Shown: positions 27,639-36,174, numbered from the stretch's first letter. The stretch is DNA of 64,000 nucleotides from Nitratidesulfovibrio termitidis HI1 (GCF_000504305.1 NZ_KI632512.1:3660404-3724403); one strand, 5' to 3'. Notes: a model not told the origin generated them from the letters alone. Translations and numbers: made by a program.

Positions 27639-28459
27639 TGCGGGAACCTCAGCGTTGAACGTTCGGTGCCGGAGATCATCTCCACCTTGGTTTCGCGCAC
27701 CTTGGGGACCGGCTTGCCTTCGGGGGTGCTGGTCAGCAGGGCCAGGGTGCCGGGCACGTCGGTGCCGGGGGTCAGCACCTTGCCGTCGTCGGCCGGGTTG
27801 CGCAGGGCGAAGTGCAGTTCGCCGCGCGAGGCGGCAAGGGCCAGCGGTTCGGCCTGCGGGGGCGAAATTTCCAGGGTGTACACGTCCACCGAAGAGGTGG
27901 AGGTGTCGTCGCCTTCCTGCTTCAGTTCGGTGCCGGTGGCCAGCACACGCACGTTTTCCAGCACCAGCTTGGTGCGCGACTTGGACTTTTCGCGGGTTTC
28001 GTCGTCCAGGGTCACCAGCACGTCCACATGGTTGCCGGGGCGGATGAACCCGGAAAGGCCCAGCACCTTGTTGCCCTTGACCGCCACGGCGCGCATGCCG
28101 GGGGCGATCAGCGTGCTGACGCCGCCGTGCGCCTCGCCGTCCTGCAGCAGGCGGGCTTCGGTGATGGGTTCACCAGCGGCCACGGCGGATGACAGCACCC
28201 GGCCCACGGGCATGGTGTCCTTGGTGAACGCGCCGGAGGGCGCGCTGGACTTCAGGAAGGGGGCCAGCTTGATCTGCTCGGCCTGCAGCTTGGCGCCGCG
28301 CGGCACGTCGGCGGCGGCCACCGCCAGTTCGACCTGTTCGGGGGCGGCCATCTGGGGGGCTGCGGCGCGGTTCACCTGCATGAACCGGAACACCAGCACC
28401 CCGGCCACCAGGGCCAGCACCAGCGCGAGGGAAATCTGGATCAGGGAGGAGGCGCGCAT
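27635..28459 (-). CDS. rcpC: RcpC/CpaB pilus assembly protein
   Basis: A 274-residue protein anchored by one N-terminal helix (LIQISLALVLALVAGVLVF). A SAF domain follows (AAADVPRGAKLQAEQIKLA, VLSSAVAAGEPITEARLL) and then the CpaB C-terminal region with FIRPGNHVDVLVTLDD. It is a periplasmic partner of the secretin. Its stop overlaps the secretin start by 4 bp. Confidence 0.92.
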   Translation of the reverse strand: MRASSLIQISLALVLALVAGVLVFRFMQVNRAAAPQMAAPEQVELAVAAADVPRGAKLQAEQIKLAPFLKSSAPSGAFTKDTMPVGRVLSSAVAAGEPITEARLLQDGEAHGGVSTLIAPGMRAVAVKGNKVLGLSGFIRPGNHVDVLVTLDDETREKSKSRTKLVLENVRVLATGTELKQEGDDTSTSSVDVYTLEISPPQAEPLALAASRGELHFALRNPADDGKVLTPGTDVPGTLALLTSTPEGKPVPKVRETKVEMISGTERSTLRFPQ

Positions 28460-28471
28460 GACGGCAGCCCC

Positions 28472-29062
28472 CTACAGGATGGCGGCCCAGGCGGGCAGCA
28501 GGGCGGACATGGCCGTGGGGAAGGCGGCCTGCGCCATGGCCAGGCCCGTGCCCAGCGCGATGGCCACGCCGTAGCACAGCCGGGGCAGGCGGGCGCTGGC
28601 GGTGGCGGGCACGTAGTCGAAGCGGCCGGTGACGGCCAGCAGTTCGACGGACACCCGCAGCGAGCGCAGCACGGCGCGCAGTTGCGGCAGGTGGAAGGCC
28701 AGCACGCCCAGCGCGTACACGCCGCCGGCCAGGCTGGTCCAGATGAAGGCGCGGAACACGGTCTCGGCGCCCAGGAAAGCACCGGCGGCGGCCAGCAGCT
28801 TCACGTCGCCCGCGCCCATGACCCGCAGCAGGAAGGGGATCAGCATCAGGCCGAGGCCCAGGCCGAAACCGGACAGGGAGAAGAGCAGGCCGTCCCAGGC
28901 GCCGGAAAGGCCGCCGGTCCATGCGCCCAGTGCCGCGTTGGCCACCACGCCCGCCAGCATGGCCGGAAAGGTGAGCCAGTTGGGGATGCGCATGGCGCGC
29001 AGGTCGGTGGTCACGGCCACCAGCAATACGGCGGCAAGGGGGGCGGCAAGGATGGGGTTCAT
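28472..29062 (-). CDS. tadV: TadV/CpaA prepilin peptidase
   Basis: A 196-residue polytopic aspartic protease that cleaves Flp prepilins and TadE/F-type pseudopilins. The two catalytic aspartates are visible in TTDLRAMRIPNW near residue 19 and in GAGDVKLL near 82; at least five hydrophobic segments are present. It is short, like other TadV proteins without the methylase domain. GGAGAG precedes the start. It follows the flp genes after a 200-bp gap with a strong hairpin. Confidence 0.92.
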   Translation of the reverse strand: MNPILAAPLAAVLLVAVTTDLRAMRIPNWLTFPAMLAGVVANAALGAWTGGLSGAWDGLLFSLSGFGLGLGLMLIPFLLRVMGAGDVKLLAAAGAFLGAETVFRAFIWTSLAGGVYALGVLAFHLPQLRAVLRSLRVSVELLAVTGRFDYVPATASARLPRLCYGVAIALGTGLAMAQAAFPTAMSALLPAWAAIL

Positions 29063-29188
29063 GGGGCTCTCCTCTTGTAACCGGGGTGACCGGGGAACGG
29101 GGTGTCGCCGTTTCCGGGCGGACGGCCCTGTCGGCAAGTGCCGGTTCGGGCGGGTTCTCCATCGCAAGGTCCGCGCTTTCGATGGCGA

Positions 29189-29217
29189 AGGGGCCGGGGG
29201 TTTTCGCCCCGGCCCCT
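29189..29217 (-). terminator. Intra-operon hairpin between the flp genes and tadV
   Basis: Perfect 11-bp arms (AGGGGCCGGGG/CCCCGGCCCCT) enclose a 7-base loop. No T-tract follows on the minus strand. It may partly stop transcription or protect the 3' end of the pilin message, giving more pilin than assembly machinery. This role is inferred. Confidence 0.6.
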
Positions 29218-29260
29218 CCGAGTGCAGCGTGGCGTGAAGCCGAGTCGCCGTCGCGGGGTG

Positions 29261-29437
29261 CTACGAGCCGGGGGTGGGCATCTTGGAATCGATGTACGAG
29301 AAGGTGGAGCTGACCTTGGTGCCGAGCGCGGTGACGGCGGCAACGATGACGGCGGCGATGAGGGCGGCGATGAGGCCGTATTCCAGGGCGGTGGCGCCTT
29401 CTTCGTCACGGATCAGGGCGGTGATGGACTTCAGCAT
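29261..29437 (-). CDS. flp: Flp major pilin, copy nearest tadV
   Basis: A 58-residue Flp prepilin. The leader MLKSITALIRDEEG is cleaved before ATALEYGLIAALIAAVIVAA, the class IVb pilin signature with Glu and Tyr at the usual places; the mature pilin has 44 residues ending MPTPGS. AAAGGAG lies before the start. It is the third of three tandem pilin genes in transcription order. The mature sequence matches that of the middle copy, and the leader differs. Confidence 0.93.
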   Translation of the reverse strand: MLKSITALIRDEEGATALEYGLIAALIAAVIVAAVTALGTKVSSTFSYIDSKMPTPGS

Positions 29438-29478
29438 GATCCTACTCCTTTCGGGAATTTGTGCGATTATAAACGGGC

Positions 29479-29655
29479 CTACGAACCGGGGGTGGGCATC
29501 TTGGAATCGATGTACGAGAAGGTGGAGCTGACCTTGGTGCCGAGCGCGGTGACGGCGGCGACGATGACGGCGGCGATGAGGGCGGCGATGAGGCCGTATT
29601 CCAGGGCGGTAGCGCCTTCTTCATCATTGATCAGGCGGGCGACGATCTTCGACAT
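29479..29655 (-). CDS. flp: Flp major pilin, middle copy
   Basis: A 58-residue Flp prepilin with leader MSKIVARLINDEEG and mature sequence from ATALEYGL to MPTPGS, the same as in the copy at 29261-29437. AGGAG precedes the start. A longer in-frame reading to 29961 runs through the upstream pilin in a wrong frame and is not credible. Confidence 0.93.
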   Translation of the reverse strand: MSKIVARLINDEEGATALEYGLIAALIAAVIVAAVTALGTKVSSTFSYIDSKMPTPGS

Positions 29656-29707
29656 GGCTGTTCTCCTGTGATTCGTTCGTTGATGTTTGCTGCGGTCGCG
29701 CCGTGGG

Positions 29708-29884
29708 CTACGAGCCGGGGGTGGGCATCTTGGAATCGATGTACGAGAAGGTGGCGCTGACCTTGGTGCCGAGTGCGGTGACGGCGGCGACGATGACGGC
29801 GGCGATGAGGGCGGCGATGAGGCCGTATTCCAGGGCGGTGGCGCCTTCTTCGTCACGGAACAGGGTGGTGATGCGTTCAAACAT
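29708..29884 (-). CDS. flp: Flp major pilin, promoter-proximal copy
   Basis: A 58-residue Flp prepilin with leader MFERITTLFRDEEG and the same mature pilin as the other two except KVSA in place of KVSS. AGGAGAG precedes the start. It is the first gene behind the sigma-54 promoter at 29944-29961 and therefore probably the first gene of the whole tad transcript. Confidence 0.93.
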   Translation of the reverse strand: MFERITTLFRDEEGATALEYGLIAALIAAVIVAAVTALGTKVSATFSYIDSKMPTPGS

Positions 29885-29943
29885 GGTGTCTCTCCTGCGT
29901 GGGGGCTTTGGGGTTGGCCGGGGGGCCGTTGTTGCCTCCCATT

Positions 29944-29961
29944 CAGCAACCCGCGTGCCAA
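29944..29961 (-). promoter_or_regulatory. Sigma-54 promoter of the tad operon
   Basis: The minus strand reads TTGGCACG-N4-TTGCTG, an exact match to the full sigma-54 consensus. The predicted start point is about 50 bases before the first flp start codon. A sigma-54 activator gene lies immediately upstream, in the same orientation. Confidence 0.9.
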
Positions 29962-29972
29962 GGCGCGTCATG

Positions 29973-30093
29973 CAGAACGTAATACGCGTTAACATTCTGA
30001 AACAGTGCGAAATATTTTTTTACATGAGCCAGAAGGGGCTGTTAGAGCGGATGATATGGGGGCGGATGGGGCGGGGCACGGGTGCATGCCGTG
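29973..30093. promoter_or_regulatory. Candidate activator-binding palindromes upstream of flp
   Basis: An imperfect palindrome CAGAACGT...ACATTCTG spans 29973-29999. A CACGG-N7-CCGTG inverted repeat at 30077-30093 is centred about 150 bp upstream of the predicted start, a normal enhancer distance. Either could bind the NtrC-type regulator encoded next door; neither is confirmed. The rest of 30094-30381 shows no gene. Confidence 0.4.
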
Positions 30094-30381
30094 GGGAGGA
30101 AATCCACAAATCTTGGAGTGGCGATGGCAAAAGGGCGGGTGCAGAGGGGGCAGGACAGGGAAGGCGGGGCAGAAGGTCAATGGCGCAAGCGGGCTGCACG
30201 CGAATCTAGGATTTTTGGAGCAGCCCTTGGCAGGGAATGCTGGCGGGGCTGGGGCGCGGCGTCGGGGCTGGGCACGCGGCCATGCCGAAGGGGATTGCGG
30301 CAACGCCGTGAAGCGTGGCGGGGAGATGGAATGCGGGGGGGGGAGGGGAGCGGCTCCCGTGCAGGCGCGGCGGAAGGGAAT

Positions 30382-32001
30382 CTAGGATTCCTGGATCAGG
30401 GGCAGTCCGTTGCGCGGCTTGATGCCGTGCTTCTGCAATTTGGCCCACAGGTTCTTGGCCGTCAGTCCCAGCAGCACGGCGGCTTCGGTCTGGCGGCCTT
30501 CGGCGCGGCGCAGGGCATCCAGCAGCAGGTTGCGTTCGACCATGCGCATGGTTTCGCGCAGGTCGATGGGGCCGGTAAGGGCCGCCGCCGCGAAGGCGTG
30601 GCTGGAGGCAGCACCCGCAGAGGTGCTGGCGGGGGGCGTGCTGGTGGACGACATGCTGCCGGACGCCGGGGTGTCGGCTGCGTGATCGCCGTCAGCGTTG
30701 TGGGCACCGCCCGGCGCGGGGGCTGTGCCGCAGGCTGCGTTGTCCGTTCCTGACGGGTCAACCGCTGCGGACGGGGAGAAGGCGTACCCTGCTCCATGCC
30801 CGGATGCCGTCCCCTCGGACGCGGCGCCGGGCACGCGGCCCAGGGCGCGGTCCACGTCGGGGGCGTCGATGGGGCCGTCGGCGGCGATGGCGGCGCGCTC
30901 GATGACGTTGGCCAACTGGCGCACGTTGCCCGGCCAGTCATAGGCGCACAGGGCGGCAACGCCCGCCGGGGTCAGCCCGTGCACGGGCAGGCCCAGGGTG
31001 CCTTGCAGCCGCCGCACCACGTGCTGTGCCAGCAGGGGGATGTCTTCCTTGCGGCTGCGCAGCGGGGGCAGATGCACCACGGCCACGCCCAGGCGGTAGT
31101 ACAGGTCCTCGCGGAAGGCCTTTTCGCGCACCCGGTCGGCCAGGTTCTGGTTGGTGGCGGCAATCAGCCGCACGTCCAGCGATATGGGCTTGCGTCCGCC
31201 CAGGCGTTCCACCTGCTTCTGCTCCACGACCCGCAGCAGCTTGGGCTGGATGGCCAGGGGCATGTCGCCTATTTCGTCCAGCATCAGCGTACCGCCCTGG
31301 GCCAGTTCGAACTTGCCGGGCTGTGCGTTGGCCGCGCCGGTGAAGGCCCCCTTTTCGTGGCCGAAGAGCTCGTTTTCGAAAAGATGCTCGGGAATGGCCG
31401 CGCAGTTCACCTTGACGAAGGGTGCAGCCGCGCGGGGCGACAACGCCCGGATGGTGTCCGAGGCCAGTTCCTTGCCGGTGCCCGATTCACCCATGATCAG
31501 CACGGTGGTGTCCAGCGGGGCCACCTTTTCGATGAGCGCCTTTACCTCCATGATGGCCCGGCTTTCGCCGATGATGCGGCTGGCCGGGCCGTCGCGGCGC
31601 AGCGAATCGCGCAGGGCGGCGATTTCCGCCTGCAGGCCGCGTTTTTCCATGGCCCGGCGGATGACGATGTCCATTTCCTTCAGGCTGAAGGGCTTGGAGA
31701 ACACGTCGTAGGCGCCCAGCTTCACCGCTTCCAGCGCCAGTTCGCGCGTGGAGTAGGCGGTCATGACGATGATGTCGGTGCCGGGTGCTGCGGAGCGCAG
31801 GTGGGGAATGGCTTCCACCCCGGACATGCCGGGCAGCATGACGTCGGACAGCACCAGATCGAAGCCGCCGCCCCGCAACAGGGCGATGCCGTCCTCGGCG
31901 CGTCCGGCAGTGGTGACGCGGTGGCCGCGTTCCTCCAGCGCCTCGCGCAGCATGGACTGGAAGGCGGTGTCGTCTTCGATCAGCAGGATGTGGCCGCTCA
32001 T
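30382..32001 (-). CDS. NtrC-family sigma-54-dependent response regulator
   Basis: A 539-residue activator. The receiver domain has phospho-Asp53 (LVLSDVMLPG) and Lys103. The AAA+ domain has Walker A GESGTGKE at 171-178 and the sigma-54-contacting GAFTGA at 218-223. A long Ala/Ser/Pro/Thr-rich linker (about 395-480) leads to a Fis-type helix-turn-helix at the C-terminus (EAAVLLGLTAKNLWAKLQKHGI). The linker is unusually long for this family. No histidine kinase is adjacent; the nearest is the hybrid kinase beyond the tad operon. Its location directly upstream of a consensus sigma-54 promoter makes it the probable activator of the Flp pilus genes. The ribosome-binding site at the chosen start is weak. 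Confidence 0.92.
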   Translation of the reverse strand: MSGHILLIEDDTAFQSMLREALEERGHRVTTAGRAEDGIALLRGGGFDLVLSDVMLPGMSGVEAIPHLRSAAPGTDIIVMTAYSTRELALEAVKLGAYDVFSKPFSLKEMDIVIRRAMEKRGLQAEIAALRDSLRRDGPASRIIGESRAIMEVKALIEKVAPLDTTVLIMGESGTGKELASDTIRALSPRAAAPFVKVNCAAIPEHLFENELFGHEKGAFTGAANAQPGKFELAQGGTLMLDEIGDMPLAIQPKLLRVVEQKQVERLGGRKPISLDVRLIAATNQNLADRVREKAFREDLYYRLGVAVVHLPPLRSRKEDIPLLAQHVVRRLQGTLGLPVHGLTPAGVAALCAYDWPGNVRQLANVIERAAIAADGPIDAPDVDRALGRVPGAASEGTASGHGAGYAFSPSAAVDPSGTDNAACGTAPAPGGAHNADGDHAADTPASGSMSSTSTPPASTSAGAASSHAFAAAALTGPIDLRETMRMVERNLLLDALRRAEGRQTEAAVLLGLTAKNLWAKLQKHGIKPRNGLPLIQES

Positions 32002-32417
32002 GCGTTGCCGTGTGTCCGGATGCCGGTGGATGGGGCGGGCATGTGCCGTGGCAGCGCCATGGCGCGGTGTGCCGGGGTATTGCCCGGGACAGGCCGCAGG
32101 GAGACATGCCGCAGGGGCGCGGCGGCGCGGCGGCGAGGCCGGACGTCGCGCGGACCCCGCAAGGGTACAACGGACCGGTGGGGAGGGCAAATGGTTAGAT
32201 TTGCACACCTGTCCGTCCCGTCGGGTTCTGGCCACAGGGATATGCCCTTGTGTATGAGGGGGTTGCGCACGGAGGCCGTTGGGGCAGGGCGGCCAAACGT
32301 CGTGCGAACGTTGTGCTGGCGTCGCGCAGGTATCGCACAAGCGTCGCGCGGTGGCAGGGCGGACGCCTGGCGACCGGAGGTGCCGGGCGTCCGCGCCGGG
32401 TGCCCGGCGGGGCCGGG

Positions 32418-32453
32418 GTGACTGGAGTGACTGGGGTGACTGGAGTGACTGGG
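32418..32453. repeat. 9-bp tandem repeat GTGACTGGR, four units
   Basis: GTGACTGGA and GTGACTGGG alternate twice, directly after the 3' end of the Sel1 protein gene. The remaining 32002-32417 stretch has no supported feature. Confidence 0.8.
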
Positions 32454-32463
32454 GTTATCGGGA

Positions 32464-33567
32464 CTAATTACCGGTCTGCGTCACACGCGGGGGCAGGGGC
32501 GATTTCACCAGCCGTGCGTTGAACTTCTTGCGCTGGTCGGGCGAAAGCTGGCGCAGCAGGGGCGGCAGGTCCTTCATGGCCCGCGGTTCGCCCAGCGCGT
32601 CGGCACAGGTCAACCAGTAGGCGGCCTGGGGCCAGTCCTTATGGGTGCCCCGGCCTTCGCGCAGCATCAGGCCCAGGTTGTAGGCGGCAAGGCCGTTGCC
32701 CTTTTCGGCGGCCCTGCGGAACAGGCGCACCGCCTCGCCAAGGTTGGTGGTGCTGGCCCTGCCGCTGTCGATGAGCACGGCCAACTGGTTCATGGCGTTG
32801 ACGTACCCTTTGGAAACGGCCTGCCGGTACAATGTTTCTGCGCGGCGCAGGTCCTGCGGAACGCCCAGCCCTTGCTCGTGCAGCACGCCCAGGTTGTAGG
32901 CGCACCGCGCGTCGCCAAGGGTGGCTCCCTTTTCCAGCCAGCGCGCGGCTTCCATCGGGTCGTAGCTGGGCATGATGGGAGAAAGCAGCATGTCAGCCAT
33001 GAAGTGCGCGGATGCAACATACCCTCCGGCCAGCGCGGCATCCATGTGTTGCCGGGCCTTGTCCTTGTCCTCGGGCACGCCCTGCCCGAAGAAGTACATC
33101 AGGCCCAGCAGGTGGTGCGGCAACGGATCCTTGCCCTGAGTGGCCAGTTGCAGCCAGTGCGCGGCCCGCGTCAGGTCCTTGGGGACGAGCGGGTCGGTGC
33201 CGTCGGAATACAGCATGCCGAGAAGCAGTTGGGCGCGCGCATTGCCTGATTCCGCATCATGGGCAAGCCGGGCAAGTTGCCCGCTGGTCAAGGGGGTTCT
33301 AGGGGGTGTCCTGGCTGTGGAGGCGGACTGCCCCGGCGTGTCTTGCTTGCCCTTGGTGTCTGGCCGGGGCGTTGCCTGTTCGGTTGTTGCCCATGCGTTG
33401 CCGACCAGCGGAAGCGGGGCCAGCAACACGGCGGCCACGAGCAGCGCAACCGGCCCGATCGGCGACATGGCGGCGGGCACGGCGCGGGGCGCGTCCATTC
33501 GGAGAAGGTGGCGGGGAAGCGGGGCGAGGAACTGGCGGAGCGTGGCGAGCGGGCGAAGAGAGGACAT
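32464..33567 (-). CDS. Exported Sel1-repeat protein
   Basis: A 367-residue protein with an N-terminal hydrophobic signal or anchor (about 35-60, VALLVAAVLLAPLPLVGNAWA), a Pro/Thr-rich stretch and then about six Sel1-like repeats, each with AxxLGxxYxxGxGVPxDxxxA-type spacing (for example HHLLGLMYFFGQGVPEDKDKA and AYNLGVLHEQGLGVPQDLRRA). Sel1 repeats mediate protein contacts; the partner is unknown. GGAGG lies seven bases upstream of 33567, which sets the start; a longer in-frame reading would cross the upstream repeat. It is transcribed away from the hypothetical gene at 33884. Confidence 0.85.
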   Translation of the reverse strand: MSSLRPLATLRQFLAPLPRHLLRMDAPRAVPAAMSPIGPVALLVAAVLLAPLPLVGNAWATTEQATPRPDTKGKQDTPGQSASTARTPPRTPLTSGQLARLAHDAESGNARAQLLLGMLYSDGTDPLVPKDLTRAAHWLQLATQGKDPLPHHLLGLMYFFGQGVPEDKDKARQHMDAALAGGYVASAHFMADMLLSPIMPSYDPMEAARWLEKGATLGDARCAYNLGVLHEQGLGVPQDLRRAETLYRQAVSKGYVNAMNQLAVLIDSGRASTTNLGEAVRLFRRAAEKGNGLAAYNLGLMLREGRGTHKDWPQAAYWLTCADALGEPRAMKDLPPLLRQLSPDQRKKFNARLVKSPLPPRVTQTGN

Positions 33568-33660
33568 GCGGGCCTCCGAAGCTGTTTCATGGGGCATGGC
33601 ATACCGGTGCGCCGCAGGGCAAGGGGTTGCCGCACCTCGGGACGGTGAGGTAGGTGTGTG

Positions 33661-33710
33661 ATCCGATCCTATCCGATCCGATCCGATCCGGTCCGATCCG
33701 ATCCGGTCCG
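33661..33710. repeat. 5-bp microsatellite (ATCCG)n between divergent genes
   Basis: Ten consecutive 5-bp units, seven of them exact ATCCG, lie between the divergent Sel1 gene and the 33884 gene, about 95 bp upstream of the former. A change in unit number would alter promoter spacing. Confidence 0.85.
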
Positions 33711-33883
33711 GTCGGGCCTGATCCGGCCCGGCTGGCCGGTGGGGGAGGGGCGGCGTTGCATGCCGCCTTCGGCATCGCCCGGCCCTGACTGTTTTCGTCC
33801 GGCCTACCCCCGGTTTCGGCCAGTTCCGGTAGCCGTTCGCCAACTGGCGCATGGCCCACAACCGCCTTTCGCAGGAGTTTCGC

Positions 33884-34507
33884 ATGCAGCTTGGCCGCAT
33901 GGCGCGCAGCGCCCTTCGTCCCATGATCGTCGGCGCCGACATAGAGGTCTTTCGCCAGCACTGCGGCGGCAGCCTTGGCGGGCTGTTCCACTGCATGCGC
34001 TACCTTGGGCCGCGCCTGCTGTGGGATGGCGGGACGCAGGAGTTCGTGGATGAGGCGGGCGCAGTTATGGGGGACGTGGGGGACGTGGTGGCCGTGGCGG
34101 GCCTGGATGCACTGGCCGGGGAACTGGCCGTGTTGCGCGATGCCGTGGGCGCGGCGCTGGCGGGCAGCGCGTCCGCCGCCGTTCCCGTGTCCATGGACGG
34201 CACCCTGCTGCGCGGGCAGGACGGCTCTGCCCATTATCGCATCTGCGACCTGATCCATCCGGACCTGCCGGTGTGGCGGCAGGTGAACCTGCTGGCGGAC
34301 CTGTTCTGCCAGCTGGAACAGCGGGTACCCCACGTACGCCCGGTGCCGCACGAGCATACCCCGGCCATGAAGACGGAAACCCGCGTGGCCCGCTGGCTGG
34401 CCACCTGGAAACGCCCCGGATGCGGCGGCGTGCTGCTGAAACGCCCCGAACTGGTCTATGCACCCGGACGGGAGACGCCAGACGCGTGCGGCGTCGTCAT
34501 GCGTTGA
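33884..34507 (+). CDS. Conserved-looking hypothetical protein
   Basis: A 207-residue protein I do not recognise, with no signal peptide or clear membrane helix. It contains MRYLGPRLLWDGGTQEFVDE, a helical middle, and an ICDLIHPDLPVWRQVNLLADLFCQLEQRVPHVRPVPHEH segment with clustered His and Trp. The start at 33884 has AGGAG six bases upstream; the ATG at 33851 has none. The last eight codons and the stop lie inside the first unit of a 26-bp tandem repeat, so the C-terminus may have been replaced by repeat sequence. Confidence 0.68.
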   Translation: MQLGRMARSALRPMIVGADIEVFRQHCGGSLGGLFHCMRYLGPRLLWDGGTQEFVDEAGAVMGDVGDVVAVAGLDALAGELAVLRDAVGAALAGSASAAVPVSMDGTLLRGQDGSAHYRICDLIHPDLPVWRQVNLLADLFCQLEQRVPHVRPVPHEHTPAMKTETRVARWLATWKRPGCGGVLLKRPELVYAPGRETPDACGVVMR

Positions 34508-34612
34508 CCGCGTGTAGCGTCGTCATGCGGTAATCGCGTGTAGCGTCGTCATGCGGTAATCGCGTGTAGCGTCGTCATGCGGTAATCGCGTGCGGCGTCG
34601 TCATGTGTTGAA
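34483..34612. repeat. 26-bp tandem repeat, five units
   Basis: Units begin at 34483, 34509, 34535, 34561 and 34587, each starting CGCGTG. The middle three are identical and the outer two share changes (GCGGC, GTTGA). There are no spacers, so it is not CRISPR. It starts inside the 3' end of the preceding gene. The 34613-35015 stretch beyond it, upstream of livJ, shows no gene and no clear promoter. Confidence 0.9.
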
Positions 34613-35015
34613 CGCCGCCCCGGCCTGCCCGGCAACTACATATTTCCTGATGCGTCCTGTCGGCACCTCTTCCGTACTCCCAATTCCTGCCAGACCCATG
34701 TCCGCCGTGCACCGGACCTGTTCCGGCCTGGCCCCGGCCCCTCGCCCGTCTGTCCCGTTCATTGGCATGACGTACAGTTATCGTGTCAGAGGGATTGCTT
34801 TTCTTCGGCTTTTTCCGCAAAATGTCGTTTAGCGGCCCGCATCAGGCGCGGCCCGGTCATTTGTGTTGACAATAACGTCGACAAACATGTCCACCCACAG
34901 GGACGGTACCACGACGGGCCTGCCGCCCGCCGTGTCGCACCATGCGAAGAGGCGAGGAAAAGGTATCGGGGAAACAGTCTAGCGAGGGATCCGCGGGTTC
35001 CCGGGAGGTTTCGAC

Positions 35016-36143
35016 ATGAAACACGTTGTAAAGGCGCTGACGCTCGCACTTGCCGCTTCGCTGCTGATGGCCGCCACGGCCTTTGCGGCACCGGTAAAGA
35101 TCGGCCTGATGTGCCCCCTGACCGGCAAGTGGGCCAGCGAAGGGCAGGACATGCGCAACATCGTCACCCTGCTCGCCGATGAACTGAACAAGGCTGGCGG
35201 CATCAACGGCAACAAGATCGACCTTGTCGTCGAAGACGACGGCGGCGACCCGCGCACCGCGGCCCTGGCCGCGCAGAAGCTGACCACCTCGGGCGTCATT
35301 GCCGCCATCGGCACTTACGGCTCGGCGGTTACCGAAGCCTCCCAAAGCATCTACGACGAAGCGGGCGTGGTGCAGATCGCCACCGGCTCCACCGCCGTGC
35401 GCCTGACCGAAAAGGGCCTGAAGCGCTTCCTGCGCACCGCCCCCCGTGACGACGAACAGGGCATGGTTGCCGCCAAGCTGATCAAGGCCAAGGGCTACAA
35501 GGCCGTGGCGCTGCTGCACGACAACTCGTCCTACGCCAAGGGCCTGGCCGACGAGACCAAGGCGCTGCTGGACAAGGCCGGTACCAAGATCGTGTTCTAC
35601 GACGCCCTGACCCCGGGCGAACGCGACTACACCGCCATCCTCACCAAGCTGAAGGCCGCCAACCCCGACATCATCTTCTGCACCGGCTACTACCCCGAAG
35701 TGGGCATGCTGCTGCGCCAGAAGATGGAAATGAAGTGGAACGTGCCCATGATGGGTGGCGACGCCGCCAACCATGTCGACCTGGTGAAGATTTCCGGCAA
35801 GGAAGCGGCCAAGGGCTACTTCTTCCTCAGCCCTCCCGGACCGCAGGACCTGGACGCCCCGGCGGCCAAGGCCATGCTGACCGCCTACAAGGCCAAGTAC
35901 AACGGCGTGCCCGGTTCCGTGTGGTCCGTGCTGGCCGGTGACGCGTTCAACGTCATCGTCGAGGCCGTGAAGGCCACCGGCAAGGCCGATTCGGGCGCCG
36001 TTGCCGACTACCTGAAGACCAAGCTGAAGAACTACCCCGGCTTCACCGGCCAGATCTCGTTCAACGAGAAGGGCGACCGCGTGGGTGACCTGTACCGGGT
36101 GTACGAAGTGAACGCCAACGGCGAATTCATTCTCCAGCCCTAG
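35016..36143 (+). CDS. livJ: Branched-chain amino acid ABC transporter, periplasmic binding protein
   Basis: A 375-residue periplasmic solute-binding protein of the Leu/Ile/Val family. A Sec signal peptide (about 1-24, ending AFA|A) precedes a type I periplasmic fold: VKIGLMCPLTGKWASEGQ near residue 28, GTYGSAVTEAS near 98 and GDAANHVDL near 249. It delivers substrate to LivHM. GGGAGG precedes the start. The first gene of the liv cluster, it is followed by a strong hairpin that should make it more abundant than the membrane components. Confidence 0.94.
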   Translation: MKHVVKALTLALAASLLMAATAFAAPVKIGLMCPLTGKWASEGQDMRNIVTLLADELNKAGGINGNKIDLVVEDDGGDPRTAALAAQKLTTSGVIAAIGTYGSAVTEASQSIYDEAGVVQIATGSTAVRLTEKGLKRFLRTAPRDDEQGMVAAKLIKAKGYKAVALLHDNSSYAKGLADETKALLDKAGTKIVFYDALTPGERDYTAILTKLKAANPDIIFCTGYYPEVGMLLRQKMEMKWNVPMMGGDAANHVDLVKISGKEAAKGYFFLSPPGPQDLDAPAAKAMLTAYKAKYNGVPGSVWSVLAGDAFNVIVEAVKATGKADSGAVADYLKTKLKNYPGFTGQISFNEKGDRVGDLYRVYEVNANGEFILQP

Positions 36144-36174
36144 CAGCCTTGCGCAGCCGGATACGGCTTGCACG

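Noticed and set aside
34483-34612. CRISPR-like array
   Set aside because: The 26-bp units are directly adjacent with no spacers, and no cas gene is present.
34866-34871. TTGACA as -35 box of the livJ promoter
   Set aside because: No recognisable -10 hexamer lies 16-18 bases downstream, and no sigma-54 site was found either.
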